Source of the DNA: Nematopogon swammerdamellus
Taxonomy: Eukaryota; Arthropoda; Insecta; Lepidoptera; Adelidae
Direction: 5' to 3'
Assembly (NCBI GenBank): GCA_946902875.1
Contig: OX336340.1
Span: 231,501 to 295,500 of the forward strand
DNA length: 64,000 nucleotides
Positions 56,201 to 64,000 of the stretch are shown here, in pieces; the first letter of the stretch is position 1, and each line of letters starts with the position of its first letter. Made by a program: the position numbers and the translations under genes. The notes beneath the pieces were generated by a model. The model worked only from the letters and a program-made list of their open reading frames with translations. It was not told where the DNA came from and made no database searches.

Positions 56201-59200
56201 AAAAATTCAGAAGTCTTGTTACGTTGCAAAACCGCATGGTCTGCCGTAACGAGACCCTACGGTTCTGTTTAGTTATTTGTTTCAGTATTTTAAATATTGC
56301 CGCCGCTCACGGATGAAGGCGACTCAAATACGGCGACTAGAATACGGCCGCGCGTGTTATGGTTGCAGCTGCCTTCAATCAACCATCAATCAATTCGATT
56401 CAATCAATCATTGAGCTGACATCAACCAACACAGCAACTCAATCAGAGTCGCGTCGCTTCGTGCGCCGGTATTAGATAACATTAACAGTCCAAATGATAA
56501 ATAAAATAACGGTATTAATTGTAAAATCTTTACTTCACAGTTGTGAGTAGAATCTAATAAATTAACATTTAATGGGCGTCAACTCGTTCGACTGTCCGCG
56601 CCGCCGCTCACAGACGAATGAAGTGCTGTCTCGCTCGTCCATACCAGGGAGCGAGGCAGCACGTCAATAGAAAGAGCGAACTGATTCGCGAACGCGAGAG
56701 CGAACGAGGAAGGAGAGCACAGCGCGACAGACGTACTTTTCTTCCGGCTGTCAGACTATTCTGCACGCTCTCAGCACAATTCTTTCGTTCAAGTTTAAAT
56801 TAATGTGAAAAGAGTATTAGGAATATTTTCACATCTCGACTTGAACGAGAAGTAAACTCCACGTCAGTGGGTGAGTAGGCGAATGCCAATTATGTAAATT
56901 GTATAGTGTAAAATCGTTGTGTAAAAATTTTATACCGGCCGCGTGACTACCGTCACCGGCCACGTTTTTCAAAATTGCAAATTGTGCTTTTACTGCGTGA
57001 TAGGGGCCCACCGCCGCTCCATGGCAATTATGTTAGTGCGGCGTGTGATTTTTATCCCTATCGCGCAGAGTTTGGTACAGGCTTCGCTCCAGGACAGCCA
57101 CCCGCCTTCCGCTTCCGTCTCCGCGCTGAGCGGATAGGACGGTCGGAGAGTGCCCCGTCGACGTCACCCCTGCGAGTCCGCGACACGCCTGTTGGTCGCG
57201 GGACTGCCGGCGGCTCTGCTGGCATCAGCGGAACGCCGTGCTGTGGGAGCTGCGCGTCGAGAGACTAGGCCTCCGGCTGATTGTGCGGGAAGACGAAGAC
57301 GAAGACCACAACGTCCGTCAATAAACCGGTGCGATCGATCCTATTCTCCCTTAGTCAGCTGACTAGGTAGGTAGGTAGGAATTCTTGTTCGCCGAGCGGA
57401 CGCTGCGCGCCGAGGACTTGTGTTTAATCCAGAGACCCTTACTTAAATATCCATTAATTGTAGAAACGGATTAATAAATCTACATATTGTACACCTGGGT
57501 TTTATTTATATTGCCATAAAAATAGACAGGTAATAGTCTCCATCTTAAAATAACATGATGGGAATGTGTTGGGAAATTTGGTATTTATGTAGGTAGGTAC
57601 TTAGCGAACTACCGGTCACTGAAGTCACCAGCCGCCACTGTACACCACATAGTTAGGTATGGGGGAGCGTGGGCGTACCTTGAGGTAACTGCCGCTGAAG
57701 ATGCTCTCGAAGGTGGTGAGCAGCTCCAGAACCACGCTCACGTCCTCCTCCAGTAGGAAACACATCACCGACACCGCGCTGCAGCACTGCACACACACAC
57801 ACACACACAAACACATCATTAGTATTTTATAAGCGGCCCCTCGGAACATCACCTTCACAGAATGAAGCTTACGGTGAGCGCTGACATCAGTTGCGTATAC
57901 ATGTACATACAATACTTTTGACAGCCACACTCACAGGTGCATGTCACGTAATTTGCGACACGAGGTGTAGAATAGAATAGAATAGAATAGAATATTTATT
58001 GGTATATCACATATACAAGTCACGAAAACGGGACAGTCAGCTCGGCTCGTCGGCGTGCGAAGGCTTTACGTCGTCGATGCGGTGCCAGATGTTGCAGGGC
58101 GGTTCAGAGCGTCGCTGACTCATTTTTAGTGTACGCACGCGCGTGATGAAAGCACCCCATATGGCCGAATGCCAGGCGAGTTCAGCACTGGAGCCGACAA
58201 CACCGACTGACTGAGTAGAGAGAGAGCGTACGCACCTCGGAGCGCACGTCCAGGTCGGCCGAGTGGTCAGCGGCGAGGGTGAGCAGCGCCGGCCGCACGT
58301 CGCGCACGAAATCCTCCGCCCCCTCCTCCCCAACCTGCGCGCGGTTACACACACCACACATTTATTTGTTTTCTTTTAGACCGGCCGACACACGGGATAT
58401 TTATTTATTTATGTTTTTTTTTATTGACAGCGCGACATATGTCGCCGAGCCACCCATAAGGTGTCTAACGACGCCCATGGACATTCGGTCGTATGCAGGG
58501 GTTGCGAATCCCATGCCGGCCTGACAGGTGCCCATTCACGCCCCTCTTGAAGGACCCGAGACTGTACTTGGGAGGAAATATATGGGAGAGTGTTCCAGAG
58601 TTTACCGGTTCTGTAGAGGAATGACCTGCAGAATCGATTGGTACGCATCCGTGGTAAGTCCAGCGTGTAAGGATGCAATCCCTGCCCAGTGCGCGTGGTG
58701 CGAAGGTGGAAAGGGGACGCCGGGATCGCTAAACAGCTCCTCCGATCACTCCCCATGGAATAAGCGATAGAACACACTTAGGGAGCCGACATCCCTACGG
58801 TGTTGCAGTGGTTCAAGATCGCAGGACACTTTGGGGTCACTTACTAGTCGCACGGCTCAACGGTGGATTTTTGCTGTAATTCGACATGCCGCACATGACT
58901 AAAATCGCAAGCGCCAAAGTAGAGTTGAGTTAGAGAATGTGTACATAGAAGGAGTACCTGTAGAGCGAGAAGGGGTGCGAGGGCGGCGGCGGCGCGTCGC
59001 TCGGCGGCGCGTCCCTTGCGCAGGGCGCGCGCGAGGTGGTCGGCGAGGGTGGCGCGGTGGGGCGCGAGCACGTGCGCGAGGTAGCGCCGCGAGAGCCCCG
59101 CGCGCAGCGACACCAGCGCCGCAGTGCGCGCCGCGTGCGCCTTCGCGTTCAGCCCCTCCACGCACTCCAGCACCTTCTCCTCCAGCTTCTCGCCGCTCTC

Positions 59201-62200
59201 CTCACCCTCTACACAACGCACGCACACACAACATAAGCAAACCATTAGCTTTATACTTTAAAAAGAATAGCCCCACTGCATCTCTCCCCGTGTATGTCGT
59301 AAAAGGCGACTAAGGGATACCACTCCCTTCTTATATTACTAGGTGGTAGGGTTTAACCCGCCCGGGTTGGTACCACCGCACTGAATGAAAGGTCGGTCGA
59401 AACGGCTATGTAAATAGAATATTTATTCTTCAAAAAAGAGCACTGCGTTGTATACTCAGTATGAGGGCGAGGGACTCTTGTAGAAATGTATTTGATAAAA
59501 TAGGAATTATGACATTACCCAGTGTTTATATTTATCAAAATATCTGCTATGCTAGGAAATATATACAGGATGCTACGCTTCACTCTGATATGCACCAGCA
59601 TGATACAAGGCATAAAAATAATGTTCTAATTACGAAGCACAGGTCATCTAAAATGTCGAAAAGTTTTGTTTGCAACAGTGTTAGATTGTATAATAAAATA
59701 TCAGAAGAGGTAAAAAATCTAAATGATGCTTTGTTTAAGAAACATATCAAATCAATTCTTGTAAAGAAAGCCTACTATACTGTTAAAGAGGCATTCGCCG
59801 ACAGGACTATATCTTGAGGTTCTGACTGCATAATTAGTTAGCGCATGACTAGGTACTATTTGTACCCAAATTTTTTTACTAACCGATTGACAACTTGATA
59901 CTTCAAGTATCTTAATATTTTTATTATTATTTGACAATACTACATTGTAGTATGTATACTTATTACTAACATTATTGAGTTGATACAAATGACGTATCAA
60001 AAATTTGACAAAGGCTCTTTACACCTGATCCACTTAATTAAGTCCTTGCAGTCAGAACTTCAAAAACAAAACCAAAATCTGTTTTTGATCTTGATCTTGC
60101 TCTCAAGCTGTATTCTCAATCGACTGTAGGCGGTGTTATTATGTGGATAGTCACTAAATGATTGTAAAAATGACTATGAAAAAAAAAACCCTGCGAAGTT
60201 TCTTACCGGTTCTTCTTCGTGGGTGTAATCGAATCGGATAGAACAAATTGTAACAAATTCGAGTACAGTCATGCTGTCTAATGAATGCTTAATAAACAAT
60301 ATACAATATACAACAAAATAGTTCGTGTTTTCTGTCCAGTTCAGTGTAGCCGGCATGACCGAAGGGAAGCACTGACGTGGCACCAAGTTCACCCGGTGTT
60401 ATGGGCTGACATCACGGATGTTGTAAAGGTGATGTAGACAACAGTGTCAGTTTCCATAAAAAATAAACTCTACCTAACCTTGCCTTAGATCAGCGATAAC
60501 CTCTGGAATTGGCTGTGCAGATCGCACTGAAAGCCTCACACGGAATTTGCATTCGTACAGGGAGGTAGACCACGAGACTAGTTCTGTTCCACGTCCTAGT
60601 CAACACAGACTAGCAGACGAGGGCTCGACGCGAGCCGAAGCGTCTAGCGAGCTGTAAGAGAACAAGACTGGCCACTCACTGGTCCCGTGCTCGATTTGAA
60701 AATGTTCTCCTACTTGCACAGGGCCCCAGATGTGTTTGTTGAGTGCGGGTTCGTCACCAGCTGTCTGTGTTATTTAATGATTATTTTTAATTAGAAAAAT
60801 GCAAATCGAAAATCATTGGAAAAAATACATCCCGACCCGGATTTGAACCTGGGTCTCTGGCTTGAGCCGCCAACGCGATAACCAACTACGTAACGGCCCG
60901 GCTGTGTAGTTGGTTATCGCGTTGGCGGCTCAAGCCAGAGACCCAGGTTCAAATCCTGGTCGGGATGTATTTTTTCCAATGATTTTCGATTTGCATTTTT
61001 CTAATTAAAAATACATATATATAAAGCGAGTATGTGCTTAGTACTAATATAAACATAACATATTATCTAATGATTGGCCGTACATATGATTGCACAATAT
61101 GTGGTAGAGTTATGTAGAGGTAGGTACCTTCGTCCTGGTTGCTGCGCAGGTCCGACTGAGCCGATGTCTCCGAGATGTTGTCATTGAGGGACTCCTCGTC
61201 AGAGGACGCTGCCTCCGCGCGCTCCCGCCTGCTCTCTGCAACACACAACACAACACTACTTCAACAGCTGTTTACATATGTAGTACACGCTACTCACACT
61301 CACGCAACACAATATCTCCTTGATTTGGCTTTTTAAATTACCGTGATTAATATATAAATTGTTAAAAGTAAGGCTGCCTCATTCACGGTCATCTTTTTGA
61401 GCTATGTAGCTCGACACTTCGGGCCAAATGTTGGCTCATCATCTTGACCACTCTGCCACACAACGGTTGAGAAAACTGACAGTTCTCTGCCAATGGAAAT
61501 GTCGAGTCATATACATAGAAATAAAAACCGACTGTAGTGTTTAGCCGTTTTACTTTTAACAACACCTACATCTACCTTACTTCACTTCATTGTTTACTGT
61601 TGTGTTATTTTGTGTCATTATGAGAGTAAACGAGGTAAATTATTTATATCTGAGCAACATTTTCAATAATTTGTATCCATCATGTAACAATATCAAAACA
61701 TTTTACATTATAATTAATTAAAAACCTTTAAGTAATAACTAATAAGATGTGCACAAAATAATTAAATAAAAATGAATATTAAATATTGTTGCACAATACA
61801 ACGAAATGTTCTGTTCACCATGCATAGCACAGGGAAATATGCAATAGGTACACTCGAGCTAAATAACTACATGACACTAATTTATGGGATAAACACAGTA
61901 AACCGAGAGAGAGATAGAGAGGGGAGCACATTTAAACTTTGATGATAAGCACATATTTTTGTTCATGAATAAAATACTGTTTATTGACACATCACTGAGA
62001 ATAGAATAGAATAAAAACTCTTTATTGCAAACACTTGAAAGCAGAACAGCACAAGGCAAGAAACAAGAAATAAACAGGAGTGCGTAAAGGACTTATCACT
62101 GCAAGTGATTTCTTCCAGTCAACCTTTGGGTGATGTGATGAGGAATAAAATTATAGAGAAAGAAGTATGGGCAGTGCAATTGAGTCGTAAGGGCCAGAGC

Positions 62201-62416
62201 ACATGTTTCGACCCGCCAAGAGAAGGTGCCATACCGGAGACTTCGCTTTCGATTGTTGGCTATACCTCCTGGACGCACTGACGCACACAACCAAGGTAGG
62301 TACAAAGCTAATTAAATATGGGACAAAAACTTGTTGACAAATTACAATAAGTGTGAATTACCTTTTTTGGTTTTAATATGTCCGGCGTAAACCCAACGTG
62401 TCTTGCCACTACCCAT
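53166..62416 (-). CDS. Ifrd1: Interferon-related developmental regulator, whole gene (9 coding exons)
   Basis: Joined minus-strand exons: 62416-62362, 61235-61128, 59208-58958, 58334-58236, 57786-57679, 55702-55514, 55070-54876, 54307-54086, 53252-53166. All phases fit and the product is 437 residues (human IFRD1 is about 450). Seen: an acidic Ser/Glu N-terminus; helical repeats of the IFRD domain from about residue 55 (EEKVLECVEGLNAKAHAART, then ALRKGRAAERRAAAALAPLL); CCSAVSVMCFLLEEDVSVVL; LHAAALDAWALLLPLVSEQH; VRMAAGGALALAHEH; the basic NKFRAKRDRKAQRATFRDIL; and a C-terminal AAAFKARTISRGKNRDKRS that matches the vertebrate tail. Known of the family: IFRD1/IFRD2 act as co-regulators of transcription in differentiation and as factors that bind inactive ribosomes. 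The gene converges on Rfx. The first exon is the least certain part. Confidence 0.93.
54086..54307 (-). CDS. Ifrd1: Ifrd1 coding exon 8
   Basis: 74 codons, phase 0: EDEFESECVRVGAETLVLGS, WAERAAYAALAGALGAGLQA, a Pro-rich run, then RDARQNKLQR at donor CGG|GTAACC. This is the IFRD C-terminal domain. The Ala/Pro-rich middle is less conserved. Confidence 0.92.
54876..55070 (-). CDS. Ifrd1: Ifrd1 coding exon 7
   Basis: 65 codons, phase 0: VRMAAGGALALAHEHVGRED, EEAVRAALPALEHLARDSNK, FRAKRDRKAQRATFRDILKY then LE. Matches the vertebrate MRIAAGES and KHRAKVDKRKQRSVFRD segments in order. Confidence 0.95.
55124..55352 (-). mobile_element. tRNA/5S-like SINE in Ifrd1 intron 6
   Basis: Well-preserved 3' body (TATGGAAACTGACACGGTCG to CTACCACCTAGTAATATAAG), sense to Ifrd1. 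It adjoins a block CTTAGTCGCCTTTTACGACA shared with 39312 and 59290. Confidence 0.7.
55514..55702 (-). CDS. Ifrd1: Ifrd1 coding exon 6
   Basis: 63 codons, phase 0: GDGSVKVSGEAVAAAPLHAA, ALDAWALLLPLVSEQHARSM, PSLRHLVQMLGAYSLE. The AWALLLP core matches the AWTLLL of IFRD1. TG-rich acceptor. Confidence 0.93.
56803..57553. mobile_element. Possible solo LTR
   Basis: A ~750-base GC-rich block with an AATAAACCGG signal and a TGTGAAAAG start and AAAATAACA end, as in LTRs. No clear target duplication was found. In Ifrd1 intron 5. Confidence 0.25.
57679..57786 (-). CDS. Ifrd1: Ifrd1 coding exon 5
   Basis: 36 codons: CCSAVSVMCFLLEEDVSVVL then ELLTTFESIFSGSYLK. The ending FxSIFSGSYLK corresponds to the vertebrate ENIFTKSYLK. 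The acceptor is a long (TG)n tract ending directly in CAG. Confidence 0.95.
57960..58010 (-). repeat. (GAATA)n LINE-type tail
   Basis: Five or more GAATA units then TTTATTGG, reading on minus as a polyadenylation-like signal followed by (TATTC)n. Similar tails at 5862, 31042 and 62002. Confidence 0.5.
58236..58334 (-). CDS. Ifrd1: Ifrd1 coding exon 4
   Basis: 33 codons, phase 0 at both ends: VGEEGAEDFVRDVRPALLTL then AADHSADLDVRSE. Aligns by pattern with the IFRD1 segment before its conserved Cys-rich helix. Confidence 0.92.
58413..58800 (-). mobile_element. Non-LTR retrotransposon 3' tail, copy 3, in Ifrd1 intron 3
   Basis: Minus-strand PFHLRTTRTGQG, PYTLDLPRMRTNRFCRSFLY, RTGKLWNTLP, then frame loss and the shared 3' end (GGGCGTCGTTAGACACCTTA). 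Longest of the three copies. Confidence 0.75.
58958..59208 (-). CDS. Ifrd1: Ifrd1 coding exon 3
   Basis: Encodes GEESGEKLEEKVLECVEGLN, then TAALVSLRAGLSRRYLAHVL, then HLARALRKGRAAERRAAAAL. The last corresponds to the family motif in which a Lys/Gly linker precedes EQRAAAALA. Phase 1 in, phase 0 out at CAG|GTACTC. Confidence 0.94.
59240..59413 (+). mobile_element. SINE-associated repeat fragment in Ifrd1 intron 2
   Basis: TCGTAAAAGGCGACTAAGGG block followed by the SINE middle (ACTAGGTGGTAGGGTTTAAC to GGCTATGTAAATAG). Same arrangement, reversed, as at 55124-55430. Confidence 0.6.
59405..60000 (+). pseudogene. LINE reverse-transcriptase C-terminus and 3' tail
   Basis: Plus-strand 59461-59817: NVFDKIGIMTLPSVYIYQNI, HDTRHKNNVLITKHRSSKMS, KSFVCNSVRLYNKISEEVKN and KSILVKKAYYTVKEAF, the typical end of a jockey/CR1-type polyprotein, followed by the tail shared with 33280-33465. 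Antisense to Ifrd1, intron 2. Confidence 0.75.
60318..60466 (+). mobile_element. tRNA/5S-like SINE, 3' fragment
   Basis: Begins ATAGTTCGTGTTTTCTGTCC and ends GTGTCAGTTTCCATAAAAAA. Confidence 0.65.
60785..61011. repeat. tRNA-like sequence in a 105-bp-armed palindrome
   Basis: Arms 60785-60891 and 60907-61011 are near-perfect inverses. Reading right arm on plus: TAGTTGGTTATCGCG (D-arm-like), a possible anticodon stem GGC…GCC, and CCAGGTTCAAATCCTGG (perfect T-arm with B box). The acceptor ends do not pair, so this is tRNA-derived and not a tRNA gene. In Ifrd1 intron 2. Confidence 0.75.
61128..61235 (-). CDS. Ifrd1: Ifrd1 coding exon 2
   Basis: Encodes SRRERAEAASSDEESLNDNI then SETSAQSDLRSNQDE, an acidic Ser-rich segment matching the acidic lead-in of IFRD1. 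TG-rich acceptor, donor G|GTACCT, phase 1 at both ends. Confidence 0.82.
62185..62290. repeat. Dispersed repeat family 2, copy 3
   Basis: AAGGGCCAGAGCACATG, GGTGCCATACCGGAGACTTC and GATTGTTGGCTATACC blocks shared with 43486-43715. In Ifrd1 intron 1. Confidence 0.45.
62362..62416 (-). CDS. Ifrd1: Ifrd1 coding exon 1
   Basis: ATG reads MGSGKTRWVYAGHIKTKK and runs into a GGTAATT donor with phase 1 out, which joins exon 2 to make KKESRRERAEAASS. Vertebrate IFRD1 also starts with a short basic segment, but these residues themselves are not recognisable. Confidence 0.6.
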
Positions 62417-63304
62417 TGTTCAGAATGTAATCACAACACAGAACTAACGAGAGGTGACTGCGATTAAGCAACAACTTCTCAGCACGGCGCGTGCTGAGAG
62501 ACTGACCGGCAAACCTCACCACGCCACTATATAACTCATTCACCATCAACACAGCTGGATCATGCATGAGTCACTCTCATGTTGCGAAATGAGTACTTTT
62601 CGTTTGGTGGTGCAATGTTGTCATCACTATTACAACGTTTGTTGTGATCAGCCCGACATCATCAGGCTTCCCTCACTGTTGATAACAGAGCCGATGTGAG
62701 TCACCTACTTTAATTTCTGGGTATATTTTTTTGTGAATGAACATGGATGGCTATATTCAGTTGACATCTGACTGTCCGGTGTGTGGTGTGTCCTATCTCG
62801 GTCGTCCTCTGAGTGTCCTAGAGGTGGTCAGTGCTCGGTGGCAATTTTTCTACAATCAAACTACATAATAAATATGTAAGAACATAAGTTGGGGTGATCA
62901 AGCATCACGTATGGCCCTCTGCCGGTGTGGTAAAGCGAGGTGAGGTGGAAAAGGCTGTGTCGGGCACCTTCGTCCCTCGGCACAGCTACTCCGTGTACAG
63001 ACCTAATGACTGTATGTCATAAAAGAAGTAAGTTTTAATTTTTGTTCATTAATATAAACACAGAAATAATTACATTTGTAAATAATAATAAACTATGAAA
63101 GTAAATTAATAACTATAAATTTATGAACTAAAAAAACCTGAATCAAAACCTTATAAATCTACCTATAAAAAAAAAACTATTTAAACGCAAAAAAAGGGCT
63201 TCTAAAAATTCATTCTAATTAATTTCTAATATGATGAAATTAAAATCATGTCTGTCTGTTTGTTCATCTTAATTAAACGAGGACACCTCTAGGTCTGAAA
63301 TGTT

Positions 63305-63612
63305 GCATGACCGCTGACCGTTGGAGGCTGACCGAGGTTCGGATTCCTCGGAATACTGTAGGTCCCTTCCCTCCTAATCTTACTTGGTGGGAGAGTTTAA
63401 CCCGCCCGGGTTGGTACCACCGCACTGAATGAAACGTCGGTCCAAACGGCTATGTAAATAGTTTGTGTTTTCCGACCAGTTCAGTGTAGTCGGCATGATC
63501 AAAGGGGGAAGCACTGACATGGCACCTAGTTCACCCGGTGTTATGGGCTGACATCACGGACGTTGTAGGTGATGTAGCCAACCGTGTCAGTTTCCATAAA
63601 AAAAAAAAATGA
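63305..63612 (+). mobile_element. tRNA/5S-like SINE, headless copy
   Basis: From CATGACCGCTGACCGTTGGA through the B-box-like GAGGTTCGGATTCCTCG to GTGTCAGTTTCCATAAAAAA. Confidence 0.7.
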
Positions 63613-63780
63613 TCGTAGTAACCAAAAAGCCGATAAACGTATCGAGACTTTATGTAAATTATTTTAAAATTTGGGTGTAACCTCTGTGGACATTCCTTAA
63701 AATTAAACCGAAACAGTTCCAATTTCAATCTAAGAAAATACTTTCTAACAGCAGTAGACTTTTGGAACAAGCTACTACAA

Positions 63781-64000
63781 CAGCGGTTCTCAAACTTTTT
63801 TGGTGACGGAACCCTTTTGGAAAGCGAAATATTTGACGGAGCCCTAAAATAAACAAAAATTAGTTTTTGTGCATTCTTTATTAATAATCCTATTACAATG
63901 TAACATTTACTTACATAATATTATAATAAAAGAGAAAAATAATTATTAAATATCTAATGCGAGGTATGAAACTGTGACGCCGCCGCGCCGTGACCTCTGC
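63781..64000 (+). mobile_element. hAT-type element, left end, cut by window edge
   Basis: Starts CAGCGGTTCTCAAACTTTTT, the characteristic terminus of hAT (Charlie-like) elements, then GGTGACGGAACCC. The other end lies outside the window. Confidence 0.6.

Noticed and set aside
60907..61011. Functional tRNA gene
   Set aside because: T-arm is perfect but the acceptor stem does not pair and the anticodon loop lacks the usual U33; it is one arm of a palindrome.
61241..61251. Alternative Ifrd1 start just before exon 2 (MLCVAESRR)
   Set aside because: The codon is not ATG and the segment contains the exon 2 acceptor; the 62416 exon gives a proper ATG and fitting phase. It remains a fallback only if exon 1 is wrong.

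Overview
This is a window of animal nuclear DNA, very probably from an insect and most likely a moth or butterfly. The genes are split by GT-AG introns, intergenic DNA is AT-rich while the exons are strongly GC-rich, and the DNA is crowded with SINEs, non-LTR retrotransposon tails, MITEs and decayed DNA transposons of the kinds common in Lepidoptera. Most long ORFs in this kind of sequence are chance readings through GC-rich exons or repeats. I found three host genes by joining exons whose phases fit and whose products I recognise.

(1) A small two-exon gene on the minus strand (19187 to 17074) encodes a 109-residue protein ending in an MPLKIP/TTDN1-like motif ([11 protein letters not shown]). 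(2) An RFX1/2/3-type transcription factor (Rfx) lies on the plus strand, with ten coding exons from 30065 to 47841 giving 743 residues. It carries the RFX winged-helix DNA-binding domain, the B, C and dimerisation regions, and an acidic tail. A second GC-rich start exon at 40424-40457 splices in phase to exon 5 and would give an N-terminally shorter form. (3) An interferon-related developmental regulator (IFRD1/2 family) lies on the minus strand, with nine coding exons from 62416 to 53166 giving 437 residues. Rfx and Ifrd1 are convergent, with about 5.3 kb between their stop codons.

Layout. 1-16 kb holds no recognised gene. It has GC-rich islands near 4.1-4.5 and 11.4-12.5 kb, MITEs, a 38-bp tandem array, a ~32-bp minisatellite and a ~1-kb fold-back element. 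16-19.2 kb is the MPLKIP-like gene with a LINE tail just behind its stop codon. 19.4-23.6 kb is a cluster of PIF/Harbinger elements, one retaining a decayed transposase gene and a decayed MADF gene on opposite strands whose exons interdigitate. 24-28 kb holds a TAA-flanked MITE and a ~2.5-kb element with terminal inverted repeats and subterminal repeats. 28-30 kb is upstream sequence of Rfx. 30-48 kb is Rfx, its introns loaded with LINE reverse-transcriptase fragments, a 2.2-kb palindromic mariner-like element, a hAT element with a perfect 8-bp target duplication, and a 16-bp minisatellite starting at a splice donor. 48-52.4 kb is 3' flanking sequence. 52.4-62.4 kb is Ifrd1. 62.4-64 kb is repeats, ending in a hAT-type terminus cut by the window edge.

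A SINE family with a head that looks part tRNA and part 5S rRNA recurs about sixteen times on both strands. Exon limits were derived by hand from splice consensus, phase continuity and family resemblance. No alignment or database search was run.
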